A stretch of DNA of 64,000 nucleotides, from contig OU342634.1 in the NCBI GenBank assembly GCA_910589415.1, positions 2,170,001 to 2,234,000 of the forward strand, given 5' to 3'. Below, one piece after another: positions 1-10,974 of the stretch (within the stretch, counting starts at the first letter, position 1; each line of letters starts with the position of its first letter). Both the position numbers and the translations under genes were made by a program. This stretch comes from Malachius bipustulatus (Eukaryota > Arthropoda > Insecta > Coleoptera > Melyridae). Under the pieces are notes generated by a model. It saw nothing but the letters and a program-made list of their open reading frames with translations. It did no database searches and was not told the DNA's origin.

Positions 1-1396
1 CTTTTATTACATTTTTTTTTCATTAATGATCCTAAGCTATAATTTCCCAAGTTTATGAGTATAGGTTAAGAATAATCCTGTATAAGTAGTTTCGACTAGA
101 ATATCACAGAATTTCTTAATCTTCATAGAAACGACTAATTTTGCCCTTGGGGCATATTTGAAGCTTGCTAGTCCATTAAGTTGAATGAGTTAATCACAAT
201 GAACAATATAGCCGAGGGGGGGGGGGTTTATAAACTCAAATGTTAATAAATTTTATTGTAATTATTTCCAATAAAAAGTATGTTTCTCTCGTATTTTTGA
301 AATACTCTTCCAATTAAATTACCTACTTCATTTTCGTAATGAAATTTCAATTAAAAATTTTATAATTAGGTATATTGGAAGGTGATAAAAATATTGCAGT
401 ATTTTCAACGATATATTCAATCTTTACTATGGACTATTGAATTATCCTGGAAAAGTTATTAAAAAATAATTAAAAAGTTATCCCGTTATTGCTGTTCATC
501 CTTTTTACCTGACGAAACAAATTATGCAACCTCAATTATCTATGATGGTCAGTATTTTATCTAAAGATTGATCTCCGAAATCATTGGACCTTCAAGACTT
601 ACCTATCTTAAAACAACCATTACGAAGAAGATTTTAAATGACGACGACCTATTTGTAAAAATTTACAGGAAGAGCAGCGAGTTTTAAAGAGGGCAGAATT
701 GTTTTGTTATAGGCCAGGCTATAGGTCAACATATTTATCAAATAACCTAACCATAAATTAAAATTATTAAATGGAGCTTCTTTGATACTTAAAATAGAGA
801 ATCCGGATGCCATTTCTCATGAGATTAAAATTTAGCGGATACAACTTCTCAGGAGATTGATTAATTTCTTAAAAGTTAAATTCCCAGTTCGTGGGGCGAA
901 ACTTCTACATCCATCATACATAGTCATAAATCTTCAAGTGTACTTCAAAGTTGCAAAGGACACATCTAAGACTTTAATTATCACAAACTAAAGTTATATG
1001 CATGGAAATTTCTTGTTTAGTTTATAGGTAAGAAAGTAGAATTACGTGAAGCTAAATTTTCGTGATAAATTCAATTAAAACTTCCGCTTAGAGGCCATTC
1101 CAGTGTTTTCAAGTAAGTACGTGGGTAAGTACGTATACTCTCAAGTTTGCTAGGTGTTATCGTGCTGTTCATGTTTCATATCTCCTATAGACCTGCTGCT
1201 TAGAAAAACATGACTTGATTTATTACGTAGGTAATAATATGCACAACTATTACCTACCTACCTTTTGAACTGAGCAATATCCGAGGTAGTATCTCAGCTG
1301 GTCATCACTTAGATTTCCCACTACACAGAGCACTTGAAAAAATGGTCATAGAATAATGCATGAGAAATTAGAAATTTGCGCAGCTTGCTGCTTCCC
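1..1396. other. AT-rich intergenic DNA, no gene seen
   Basis: No open frame longer than about 60 codons with recognisable content is present. The stretch holds short TAGGTA/ACCTACC runs around 1230-1265 and a poly-G tract near 217-226, both typical of the rest of the window. I see no RNA gene or complete mobile element. Confidence 0.6.
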
Positions 1397-1811
1397 ATTC
1401 TGGTCTAGAGGGGCGAAAATGGTACGAAATGAAATACAAAAGAATTTTATATGTGCAAGTTACTATTTTTACAGGATATTCAGTCTGAATACAGAATATT
1501 TACTGTAAACAGTGTAGGTAACTAACTTAAGATCGCACCCATTTCCTGTCCCACCTCGGTGTAACTGGGAAAAAATGTTGAAAAGCTGTTTACATATTAT
1601 TCCTACCTAGTACCTATACTCTTTTTTCTAATTCCGTCGCATGGATATAAAAAAAATCAAATACAGGGTGTTAGTTACACCCAAATAAGTGCCATAAAAT
1701 GGGGTATGTTCTTAAGTTAGTCACACTATTTGCAGAAAAAGTTACCTTCTTCCTCGTCTTTTTCATTCCATTTGGTACCATTTTCATCCCTCTAGGTCTA
1801 GGTCAGAATTG
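1397..1811. repeat. Degenerate inverted repeat (foldback remnant)
   Basis: The stretch near 1398-1434 (ATTCTGGTCTAGAGGGGCGA onwards) is the imperfect reverse complement of 1762-1811. A second inner pair, around 1514-1545 and 1690-1730 (GTAACTAACTTAAGA versus its complement), nests inside it. A TACAGGGTG-like end lies near 1663. It looks like an eroded palindromic MITE similar to the better-preserved foldbacks further on. Ends and target duplication cannot be fixed. Confidence 0.45.
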
Positions 1812-2787
1812 AACACAGAGACTTAATGAATTTGGAGCACATTGTTTTCATGTAGGTAAGTACTTAATGCAATGGTTTATGGCTAACCATAACATCCAGA
1901 ATCTTTTTTCTTTAAACTCATGCCTTGTCATTCCTACATCTATCTATCTGCCTACTTAAAATTCTCTAATAACCTACATTCACTCACATACCTACCTTAT
2001 TTAAAAGCTCTATTCTATAGCAGCTGAAGAAAAACACTAATGCGATTTGGTTATCCAATTAGGTAGGCAGGCACCTAGTATTCGCAATCGACCAGCAGAT
2101 ATCCAGTCATTGTAATAATCACTTCAAGGCTACACAAGCTACACCATAATTTCGCGAATGTAACGTCCACAAGTCATCTTTCAGTATCCGCCATCACCGA
2201 AGAGGTCACCCAGTATACAACTACAATGTGACAGCAGAGTTCTTCACATGCAAGAGATGTTACGTCAGTACCAGTACCAGTACCATCACTTTCATTCTGG
2301 TACCTTCTTTAAAAGTTGTGATGCAGCTGTTATGTCACTACTTACTTAGTACACAGTTACACACACAGGGTTTGTGGTTGAAGAACGTAACGTCCGTCTC
2401 CTCCAGTAATAGGTAGGTACTCTTGGAACCTACTCTTCTTTGCCACACCTCTGAGTTACCGATAATAAATATTGTCGGAGGCGCTTATCGGGTAATGATA
2501 GACGGATATAGGAACAGGTACCGGTTAGTGATCGCGGTAGTCGCGGGTTCAGCTCGGTTACTCTACTAACTGTTGTGTTGGCCAACAGAACAGACCAGTC
2601 CGGCGAGGAGGAGGTCAGACAAGCCGGATTCAGCGAGGCTTCGTTTAGGAATCGATATGAACGTTTTATTCTTGTTACAATCAATCAGTAGAATAGAATT
2701 GATTCATTTTACATAATTGTACCTACTCCGCCTTGTTGTCAATTACAGTTCCACACACTCTATTTTTGGGTGAGAAATTTTTTATGG
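1812..2787. other. Intergenic DNA, nothing recognised
   Basis: This stretch includes a moderately GC-richer patch at about 2430-2690 that is open for 84 codons on the minus strand. Its translation has no motif I recognise. It could be a solo LTR or the edge of an unknown repeat, but no TG..CA ends with matching target duplications were found. Confidence 0.4.
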
Positions 2788-3613
2788 TACAGGGTGATTC
2801 ATTATAATGTCGCCCCCCTTTAACTTTGTTATTTCATGTGTCCCAAAAAAATTAAAAGTAGGGTTATGTAGGTGCTAAAAAAGACTTTTTTATACGTATA
2901 ACAAAAATTTGAAAATAGATCAGTATACAGGGAAAACCAAAAATTTAATTTTTTTTTCAATGGAAGACCCTATATATGAATTTATTTTTCGATTCCTCGT
3001 AAAATTCTAAGCATAATTTATATAACATACCGTATACCTAAATTCAATAGTTTCTGAAATATTCGCATTTGAAACTATTTAAAAAACCGTGTGTTATAAC
3101 TACCAAATTGAAAACCTCGATCATCTAAAAGATTTGATACGGATTAAAATTAATAATTTAAATTAAAATAACCCAGAATTCATAACAGATTCATTGGAGA
3201 AAATGCGAACAACCCTTATAAACCCTTATAAAATGTGTTGAAAAAAAATGGAGGCCCAGTAGAGCATTTTATTGTTAGATTTCTTGATTTGCAACAGGTG
3301 TTTTATAAAATATTTGATGATGTTTCAAATGCGAATATTTCAGAAGCCTTTGAATTTAGGTATACGGTATGTTATACAAGTTATGCTTAGAATTTTACGA
3401 GGAATCGAAAAATAAATTCATATATATATAGGGTGATCCATTGAAAAAAAAAAAAAATTTTTGGTTTTCCCTGTATACTGATCTACTTTCAAATTTTTGT
3501 TACACGTATAAAAAAGTCTTTTTTAGCACCTACATAACCCCACTTTTAATTTTTTTGGGACACATGAAATAACAAAGTTAAAGGGGGGCGACATTATAAT
3601 GAATCACCCTGTA
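2788..3613. mobile_element. Palindromic foldback MITE, TACAGGGTGATTC ends
   Basis: Left terminus TACAGGGTGATTCATTATAA is matched by the right terminus TTATAATGAATCACCCTGTA. The two arms of about 300 bp (roughly 2788-3085 and 3317-3613) are near-perfect reverse complements around a spacer of about 230 bp. Both ends are bounded by TA, as expected for a Tc1/mariner-type TA target. It has no coding capacity, so it would be non-autonomous. A transcript would fold into a very long hairpin. Confidence 0.85.
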
Positions 3614-3773
3614 CGAGCACTAGGTATGATAACGAACCATTCTAATATTACCTATGTACCAAAACCTTAATAGAAATTTACAGTAAATATCTTGGACATG
3701 CAAATTAGTGTTCCGCCACAATAAATAAGTATTAAATAATAATAATCTGCACTCTGTTGATTTAGATTTAAGA

Positions 3774-3777
3774 CAAG
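3774..3777. repeat. Target-site duplication CAAG (left)
   Basis: CAAG directly precedes the TG of the left LTR. The same four bases directly follow the CA of the right LTR at 9382-9385. A 4-bp duplication is the usual length for Ty3/gypsy integrases and fixes the element boundaries. Confidence 0.85.
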
Positions 3778-4097
3778 TGAAAGAAACCCTTGCACACTTT
3801 AGCAAACCCCCTTGTGGTTTCAATTAAACAAGAAGGACTTGATAAATAATATATTACGCAGTATAAGTATACGTAACAATGCGTCGTCAGACTATCCGGC
3901 ATATAGCTACTCAACACTCGCTCGTCATTCTTTCCACACTGTCCGTCTACCCGTACCAGTCCCGCTCTTCGCTGGGTCCTTCGCTCATCTCTCCCTTGCA
4001 CCGTCGCACTCCGTTCAGCATCATCCTGATGGATTCCGTCCACCAGCGACTCGTCTCGATACCAGTGGTGGAGGTGCTAACAGGGGAACACCTAACA
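3778..4097 (-). repeat. 3' LTR of the gypsy element
   Basis: This 320-bp copy starts TGAAAGAAACCC and ends CCTAACA on the plus strand. It matches 9062-9381 without any difference I could see. Open frames inside it only translate the LTR and are not genes. Confidence 0.9.
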
Positions 4098-4338
4098 CGG
4101 CCATCCTGGAAAGCTGATCGCCCTCGGTCAGCATTCTTGAGAGGAAGACTCTGAAATACAAGGTAGTGACCTGTCTAGGTCTCCTGGAGATATGACTTGT
4201 CAAAGTCTTTTAACTTGCTGACCTGTCAAGGTTTAAGGAATTTGTAGGAGAATACATACGAAAAGGAACCTGTCAGGGTCAATGCTCAGATACGGAAAAG
4301 TGATTGAACATGATAGTCGGAGAAATACGGAGAACGTA
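4098..4338 (-). other. Gypsy 3' untranslated region with diverged CCTGTCAAGG motifs
   Basis: The stretch between the 3' LTR and the tandem array holds irregularly spaced variants of ACCTGTCAAGGTC, for example near 4168, 4220 and 4270. These look like decayed early units of the adjacent minisatellite. No coding capacity is seen. Confidence 0.6.
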
Positions 4339-4827
4339 CCTGTCAAGGTCACTGAAATGGTTCGTAGAATGATCTGTCAAGATATACTAAGAATTTGCCT
4401 GTCAAGGTCACTGAAATGGGTCGGAGAATAATCTGTCAAGATATACTGAGAATGTGCCTGTCAAGGTCACTGAAATGGGTCGGAGAATGATCTGTCAAGA
4501 TAAACTGAGAACGTGCCTGTCAAGGTCACTGAAATGGGTCGGAGAATGATCTGTCAAGATATACTGATAATGTGCCTGTCAAGGTCACTGAAATGGGTCG
4601 GAGAATGATCTGTCAAGATATACTGATAATGTGCCTGTCAAGGTCACTGAAATGGGTCGGAGAATGATCTGTCAAGATATACTGAGAATGTGCCTGTCAA
4701 GGTCACTGAAATGGGTCGGAGAATGATCTGTCAAGATAAACTGAGAACGTGCCTGTCAAGGTCACTGAAATGGGTCGGAGAATGATCTGTCAAGATAATA
4801 CTGAGAACGTGCCTGTCAAGGTCACTA
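4339..4827. repeat. 59-bp tandem minisatellite in gypsy 3' region
   Basis: CCTGTCAAGGTCACTGAAAT recurs at 4398, 4457, 4516, 4575, 4634, 4693 and 4752, that is, every 59 bp. A first unit is at 4339 and a last partial unit, 60 bp on, is at 4812. Units are nearly identical, differing at a few bases (for example GAGAATGTG versus GATAATGTG or GAGAACGTG). Each unit contains two half-repeats, CCTGTCAAGG and TCTGTCAAGA, so the array may derive from a shorter ancestral repeat. It lies between the pol stop and the 3' LTR. Confidence 0.93.
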
Positions 4828-4890
4828 AGGAGATGTAAAGAAGGAGACATCAAGGTCGCTGGAGAATACAGTGATTGGAACTGTTACGGT

Positions 4891-6462
4891 CTATTGGTGA
4901 GAAGTTTGTTGGTCAAACCCTCTCAAAGCGAAGGGTTTCAAGTGTTCAACGCCAATTACGCCCTCATACGGAATCTGACTTCTGGCGGAGTGTCGTGACT
5001 CCTTGACCCTATATCTGTCGTTTGGAAGTACTTCAGCTATGACAAAGGGCCCCTTATATTTCGGTAAAAGCTTAGTACTTTGTCCTTGGGCGGAGAAACC
5101 TGACACTTTTGTCAATACTAAGTCGCCAACTTTATACCGACGTGGTGAACAGCGTTTGGAGTTAAATCGGACACCCTGTACTTCTTGATTCTCTTGGAGA
5201 CGCCTAGCGGCCTCAGCCCGAGCCCGAGTTACGTCAACAACTGGTTCGGTCTCGGTATCAGGGAAGTCATGGTCTGCACTTAGGTGCGTACCAAACATTA
5301 ATTCTGCAGGTGTAACTTTTGTGGTTGCGTGTCTGGTGCTATTAATACCTTGTTGAACGGCGATCAGACGGTTGTCCCATTTGGTCGAAGCCACATCGGC
5401 GCCCATAGCAGCCAACGAATCTAATATAGTACGATTGCACCGTTCAACTTGTCCATTGGCTCGTGGAAGACCCGTGGCGATCACATGCAGTCTTATATTT
5501 CTTTTTGCACAGAAATCTTCGAACATTTTGGATGTGAACGGTCGGCCAGCATCAGTAATTATGCGACGGGGATTACCAAATATGGAGAATATTTCCTTCA
5601 AGTGTCTGGTGATGTACTTTGTCTTGGTACTAGGTACGGCCCGTAAGAAATTAAATTTGGTGAATCCGTCAACTATTACCAGTAGGTGATTGTTTCCTTT
5701 GTCAGATTTTACGAAGGGACCCAAATGGTCAATGTGCAGGGTGTGGAAGGGACGTGCAAACTTCGGAATAGAGTGTAAATATCCAGGCCTCCGGCCCGCG
5801 GGAACCTTGTGGTAGAGACAATTTAAACAGGACTGGATATATTTCTGTACAAATCTCTTTATATGCGGAAACCAATACTTCTCTTTAATACGGGACAATG
5901 TCTTTTCCACTGCGAAATGTCCTACGTCATCATGATTAATCTTCACGATATGCCATCTACCTTTCTTTGGCACGACAATTCTTCGCCCATAATCAGTATT
6001 TCGGTAAAGGATATTTCCTCGAAGGTCATAGTCATGGAACGTGGCTTTATTGTCGTCCCAGTTGCCTGAAAGCAGAATGTCTTTCAGATGTTTAAGAGAT
6101 CCATCCTTATCTTGAGCCTCCCTCATCCAATCATTCTCAGCAATCAAATTGATATGAAATTCAGTAGTCTCCGTCTCAGTTCGATCTTGGTCAGACAAAT
6201 TTGCATTCCGGCTCAATGCATCTACATGCTGGATCTGGAATCCGGAACGGTGTATGATATTAAATGTAAATGATTGCAGACTCAGCACCCATCTCGCTAT
6301 CCTCGGAACGATTGTATGTTTTGCCATTGCATTCTTAACCGAATTACAGTCCGTTATAAGAGTAAATTGCTTCCCAGCTAAATAATGACGAAACTTCTCT
6401 AGCGTCTTAACTAACAACCGCCAACATTTCCAACTCAAAGGAGTGGTAGTTCTTTTCCGCAT
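4891..6462 (-). pseudogene. Gypsy pol, 3' part: RNase H end and integrase
   Basis: The 523-codon frame continues pol after a frameshift. The first ~15 residues are out of frame; the rest is the end of RNase H (ITDCNSVKNAMA, VDALSRN). The integrase follows, with an HHCC zinc-binding segment (H..GHF ... C..C) and a catalytic D,D,E triad seen in HIDHLGPF, IITDAGRPF and ANGQVERCNR. Next comes a GPY/F-like module (KYKGPFVIAEVLPNDRY). I see no chromodomain. The integrase would insert the element's cDNA into chromosomal DNA. It overlaps the upstream gag-pol frame at 6407-6462. It ends at 4891, just before the minisatellite. The integrase itself shows no internal stop. Confidence 0.9.
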
Positions 6463-9034
6463 CGGATGTCTGCCTGCTGAAATATGCGACAGGCTGTTCG
6501 CCCACTTCGGATTTCTGTGTCAATATACCCGCCAACCCATCTTGACTGGCATCGGTATAAACAAATGTTTCTAGTTCTGGATTGAAAATTCGAAGGATTG
6601 GATCTGCACAAATAGCTTCCTTCAGGGTAACAAACAATTCATCGTGATCTTTGGTCCATTCCCATGGTACGTTCTTCCTTAGTAGTCTAGTCAATAGAGC
6701 GGTTTTTTGCGAAAAGTTGTTAATGAACTTTCGAAAATAACCAACCAATCCTAAAAACTGCCTAAGCCGATGTTGATTGGTTGGACTTGGAAAATTCTTA
6801 ACCGCTGTAATTTTGCTTTCGTTTATACTGACACAATTTTCTCGTATAGTATAACCAAGATAGGAAATCTCTGTCTGAAGAAAAGTAGACTTCGATAGTT
6901 TCGCCGTCAATCCATATTTTCGGAGTGTCTCCAGTACTCGTTGGAGGAGAAGCAACCCTTCCTGTATGGTCTTTGATGGAATCAGGACATCGTCCAGGTA
7001 TGGAATAATCTTATTTTCTTTGAACGGTTCGAATACAGAATTCATCATTGTCTGGAAGACAGCACCGGCGTTGCATAGTCCCATCGGCATTCGCAGATAT
7101 TCATACAGCCCTATTGGAGTAATAAAGGCTGTTTTGGGCACTGAGTCCGGATGCATGGGAATTTGGTGGTACCCGGATGTTAAATCTAGGGTGGTGAAAT
7201 ATTTAAACCCGCGCAAACCGTCGATTAGATCTTCAATCAGGGGAAGCGGGTATTTATTTTTGACAGTTACTTTATTAAGTGCCCTGTAGTCGCAAACCAG
7301 ACGAATCTCGTTGTTCTTCTTAGTCAGCATCAAGGCCGGGCTAGCATACGGGGAGGTACTTTTTCTGATGATACCGGCCTTCAACATACGGGAAATAATT
7401 TTTTCAAGGTTAGCTTTTTCCGATTCAGACAATCGGTATGGGCGAAAATGAATTGGGGTATCGGTGGTGGTCTGAATTTGCATACTAATGGAATTAGTTT
7501 TGCCCAAAGTCTCGTAACTTGACGCAAAGCAGTCCTCAAATCTTTCGAGCAATTGAAACAGCTGAGTCAGGTTTTCTTGAGAAAGTTCTCCATGCGATAC
7601 AGTGGATTTAGATACAGTTTTTCGAGCGAAAATTAACTCATCATCAATTCTTTGGTAAACAATTTCACCTTTTTCCGTGAAATCCCTGCCTATAATCAGT
7701 GAATGGTTAGGAGATAAAAAGTCAAGAACATATATCCTAATTGTCTGGCAAACTCGGTCGATTTCAACTGAACATTCAATAAATTCTGTCACCGTCGTGC
7801 CCACTCCAAGGAACCCAGTGAGCTTTATTTCTTCCGGTAATTTCTGCACTGACCAACCGTATTTTGTTACCAAATTCCGTTCAATAAGAGAACAGTCGCT
7901 TCCAAGATCTATAAAAACTTGTAAACGAACATTATTAATGATAGCCTCTTTATAAAATTTTCGAGCTTCAACATTAGCAATCATATTAACCGTTTGTTTA
8001 TTTTTATTTACGGCGACCTTCTTTTTACGGCATGCCACCTCTATGTGACCTTCTATTTTACAAAAATTGCATCGTTTGTTTCGATGTATGCAGGAACTTT
8101 TTGCGTGACCTACTTTGCCGCAAGAATGGCACTCGAGCTGTAATTTATTGTGTCTTTCCGCACCGGAAGTCAGTGCTTGATATTGTACACGTCTGGGACC
8201 TGACGTAGTAGTCAGCGACTGCTCATGCCGGCTCGCTGGTGGCGAATAATTTTTATTTCGGAGATACGTTCCTAACGCATTTGGTAGGACAATGCCGGCA
8301 GCTTCTGCCGCTGCGGTGATGTTTTCGTCTCCGATGGCCCCTAGCACCAAGGAAACCTTATCAGCAGCAGAGAAATTAACCTTCAACCGATTGATCTTGG
8401 CGATATGCTGAAAGTAAAATTCATACAGAGAACAACCAGTCGTAGGGCGATGTGTTGCAACATCCATTAGTAGCTGGTAGGTATTTCGAGGTGCTTCAAA
8501 CGATTCGAGCAACAGAGTTTTCCATTGTTGCCAATTATAACCCGACCATCCGGGCTCACTCGACACATAGGTATCATACCAGATTTTTGCTGGCCCGCTT
8601 AACTTATTGAGGGCTTGGAAGATTAGTTCGCTGTCGTTGAGCCCGTAAGTTTTTGCGTGGCTCTCTACTATTTCCACCCACTCGGTGATGGAATCTTGCA
8701 TGGGGTTAAAAGGTGGAAAAGCTAACAATAAATTGCTCATGCGTTGGACGGGGATAGCCGATAATTCATTTGAACAAGGCTGACTTACCCCTGCAGAACC
8801 TTTTGACACCGATGATTGAATTGCGCCCTCAGTTACAGGTGGTTGAGGTTGAGCAAGTAGCTTCGAGCTTCCACGTCCTCTTTCCGTAGACTGGAACGGA
8901 GCCACATCATCACTTAACTCACTTTCACTCGATGTCGGAGATCGTTTGGGACGCGATGAATGTCCCTTATAGTATTTTCGCGGTGATCGTTCGTGTCGCG
9001 ACGAATGGCCTTTATGGTACTTCCTTTTGGGCAT
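6407..9034 (-). pseudogene. Gypsy gag-pol: gag, protease, RT, RNase H start
   Basis: The open frame extends from 9079, but its first methionine lies inside the LTR. The methionine at 9032-9034 (MPKRKYHKGH), just inside the LTR, is the better start. In the 890-codon frame numbering, a basic N-terminus leads into gag. Two CCHC zinc knuckles follow at about 317-330 and 337-350. The aspartic protease is next (FIDLGSDCSLI near 390, LIIGRDF near 461), with DLG in place of the usual DSG/DTG. Reverse transcriptase has the YLDD catalytic motif near 694, and RNase H starts with YTDASQDG near 841. The frame stops at 6407, where GTTA is doubled, shifting the RNase H frame. A programmed shift is unlikely because it falls inside a domain. 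Confidence 0.92.
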
Positions 9035-9061
9035 TATTTTGGTCTTTAATCCCACTTCTGA

Positions 9062-9381
9062 TGAAAGAAACCCTTGCACACTTTAGCAAACCCCCTTGTG
9101 GTTTCAATTAAACAAGAAGGACTTGATAAATAATATATTACGCAGTATAAGTATACGTAACAATGCGTCGTCAGACTATCCGGCATATAGCTACTCAACA
9201 CTCGCTCGTCATTCTTTCCACACTGTCCGTCTACCCGTACCAGTCCCGCTCTTCGCTGGGTCCTTCGCTCATCTCTCCCTTGCACCGTCGCACTCCGTTC
9301 AGCATCATCCTGATGGATTCCGTCCACCAGCGACTCGTCTCGATACCAGTGGTGGAGGTGCTAACAGGGGAACACCTAACA
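9062..9381 (-). repeat. 5' LTR of the gypsy element
   Basis: This is the second 320-bp LTR copy, ending ACACCTAACA and followed by the CAAG target duplication at 9382-9385. It would carry the promoter and start of the genomic transcript running toward lower coordinates. I did not identify a TATA box with confidence. Confidence 0.9.
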
Positions 9382-9385
9382 CAAG

Positions 9386-9850
9386 GAAAGTTGTATGTAA
9401 ATAAAATTAATACTTATCATAATTTTGGCTACCCTGGTATATTTTAGACCATTTCCTAATTTTAATACAAACTGAGTAAAAACCTACTCAAAAATGAAAC
9501 TGTCGAACCGCAAAATTTTTCCTGATTTTGACAGGGTATAACTTTTGATAGACCCAAGAGATTTCGATTTTGTTTGCACGTTTAAGCCTTATTCTTAAGT
9601 TCTCCATGTAATGTAATTTTCCAAGTAATTTTTTCTTGTTAGTTTTGATGAAACAATTTTGAACCTTGATGTCTTACTCGTACCTCCAAAACTCCAGAAG
9701 GTTTTCCAATTTTCGATTTACCACCAGTATTTACAGGGTATTCTCAAAATATCAACTCTTGAAATTATAACTTTGTCCTCACCGGTCGATTTTTGAAATT
9801 TAAACCTCACAGTGAAGCTAAAACTTTAGGGGAAAATATTCAGGGATGAA
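9386..9850. other. AT-rich intergenic DNA, nothing recognised
   Basis: Between the gypsy target duplication and the LINE remnant, no motif, repeat pair or open frame with recognisable content was seen. Confidence 0.5.
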
Positions 9851-9859
9851 AATTGACTC

Positions 9860-10691
9860 AAAAGAAACACTTAATAGTTGCCCAACAGATCTCACACCAC
9901 TACACCTATCGCTCAACTCAGAATGTCAAGAATGGGAATCAGGAGTAGACTACGGATCGTTGAAAATCAATCCCTGAACGTCTATGGGAACCTCCTGATA
10001 ATGCCAAAAGACAAAACTGTCAAGAAATTCAGTTTCAAGAAAAACTTCATCATGGAACTGTCTACGAAAGAGGAATGGAGCAACACATTCATACACACTC
10101 TCAAAAAAGATACAATAAAATGGTACACAGACGGTTAAAAGGCCACCGAGGGAACTGGGGCAGGAGTATATGGGCCAGGCACCAACTACTCCGAGCCGAT
10201 GGGAACATCTCCAAGCATATTTCAAGCCGAACTGTACGCAAATAGAAGTATGCGCCCAAATAAACCTCGACAGAAACTTTAAAAATAGGGAAATAGCAAT
10301 ACTGACAGACGGTCAAGCAGCCATAAAAGTGCTGAGCTCTCCTAACATCAGCTCTAAAATGACATAAAATTGCCTACAAAAACTCAATACACTAACCAAA
10401 GAGAACATAATTTACCTCAAATGGATACCAGGTCACACTGGGATTGAAGGAAACGAACTTGCCCACTCATTGGCAAGAAAATGAGCAGTAGCTGCCTTCG
10501 TAAGACCAGAGCCATTCAGTGGCCTTGAAGACACGTTCTTCAAAGCAGAACTCGAAAAGGAAGAAAGTAAACTGCGAGAAGTCCATTGTAAAAACCTCTC
10601 AGGCTTGAGGCAATCCAAGGAGCTCCTCGGGAACTTTAACCGAGAAAGGTCAAGAAATCTCTTGACCCTCAACAAAGAAAGTCTCAGAATA
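9860..10691 (+). pseudogene. LINE with RNase H domain, 5' part (outer element)
   Basis: Translation shows a retrotransposon RNase H: KWYTDG near 10120-10137, an acidic ...FQAELYA segment near 10210-10240, and IPGHTGIEGNELAHSLA near 10425-10480. These are typical of the 3' domain of I/Jockey/R1-group LINEs. The endonuclease and most of the reverse transcriptase are missing, so the copy is 5'-truncated, and stops and frame changes break the frame. It ends at a codon series reading SLRI at 10680-10691. It resumes in frame after the inserted LINE with MLTGFLTGHCKLN at 13789. The protein would have degraded RNA in the RNA:DNA hybrid during retrotransposition. Confidence 0.82.
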
Positions 10692-10974
10692 GCAACCCCG
10701 TGTCGGGGTTGCTAGTCCCCCATCGCGGAAGCCTCCCCGGGTGGCGGATAGGGGAATGTCGTCTATACATATAGATGACACCGGGGAAATTAAATACCCC
10801 GGGGCTGACCAAAACTAGCAAACCAGATGATAGAAGACATAGAACCCATACAGCCTCGCCCGGTGCGATACCATCTTTCTGGCTTACGCGGCGTGAAGTT
10901 GCTTTAAAGAGCTGACGTTTCGCTGATGTGCCAGAGATTCCAGTCCATGGGGTAAGAAACGATAATACGCATAG
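10691..10974 (+). promoter_or_regulatory. Structured 5' untranslated region of the inserted LINE
   Basis: The element opens with a perfect 9-bp stem: AGCAACCCC at 10691-10699, loop GTGTC, GGGGTTGCT at 10705-10713. A second hairpin pairs CCGGGG at 10781-10786 with CCCCGG at 10797-10802. A third pairs around GTCTATACATATAGAT. The base composition is far more GC-rich than the surroundings. Such 5' structures occur in LINEs with internal promoters or self-cleaving 5' ends, but neither function can be shown here. Confidence 0.6.

Larger units (their letters stand above)
3778..9381 (-). mobile_element. Complete Ty3/gypsy LTR retrotransposon, about 5.6 kb
   Basis: The element is bounded by two 320-bp direct repeats with TG..CA ends and a CAAG target duplication. 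It is read on the minus strand: 5' LTR at 9062-9381, gag-pol from about 9034 down to 4891, a repetitive 3' untranslated region, and the 3' LTR at 3778-4097. Domain order is gag with two zinc knuckles, protease, reverse transcriptase, RNase H, integrase, which is the Ty3/gypsy order. No env is present. The LTRs look identical by eye, suggesting recent insertion, yet gag-pol carries a frameshift inside RNase H. I could not assign the primer binding site or a clear polypurine tract, nor the clade. Confidence 0.93.

Noticed and set aside
2430..2713. Possible solo LTR (starts TGTAACG or TGTCACT, ends TTTTACA)
   Set aside because: No matching target duplication and no second copy in the window.
3768..4154. 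Open frames of 91-101 codons on both strands
   Set aside because: They translate the LTR and recur identically in the other LTR at 9046-9447; no domain.
4339..4827. Regular 59-bp repeats could suggest a CRISPR array
   Set aside because: The units are contiguous with no unique spacers, and they lie inside a eukaryotic retrotransposon; it is a minisatellite.
6407..6462. Programmed frameshift between gypsy gag-pol pieces
   Set aside because: The break falls inside RNase H, and a doubled GTTA explains it as a simple duplication.
10691..10765. HDV-like ribozyme at the LINE 5' end (GGCGGATAGGGG resembles a J4/2-P2 strand)
   Set aside because: The distance between the possible P2 strands is too short to hold P3, P1' and P4, so the double-pseudoknot cannot be built; only hairpins are claimed.
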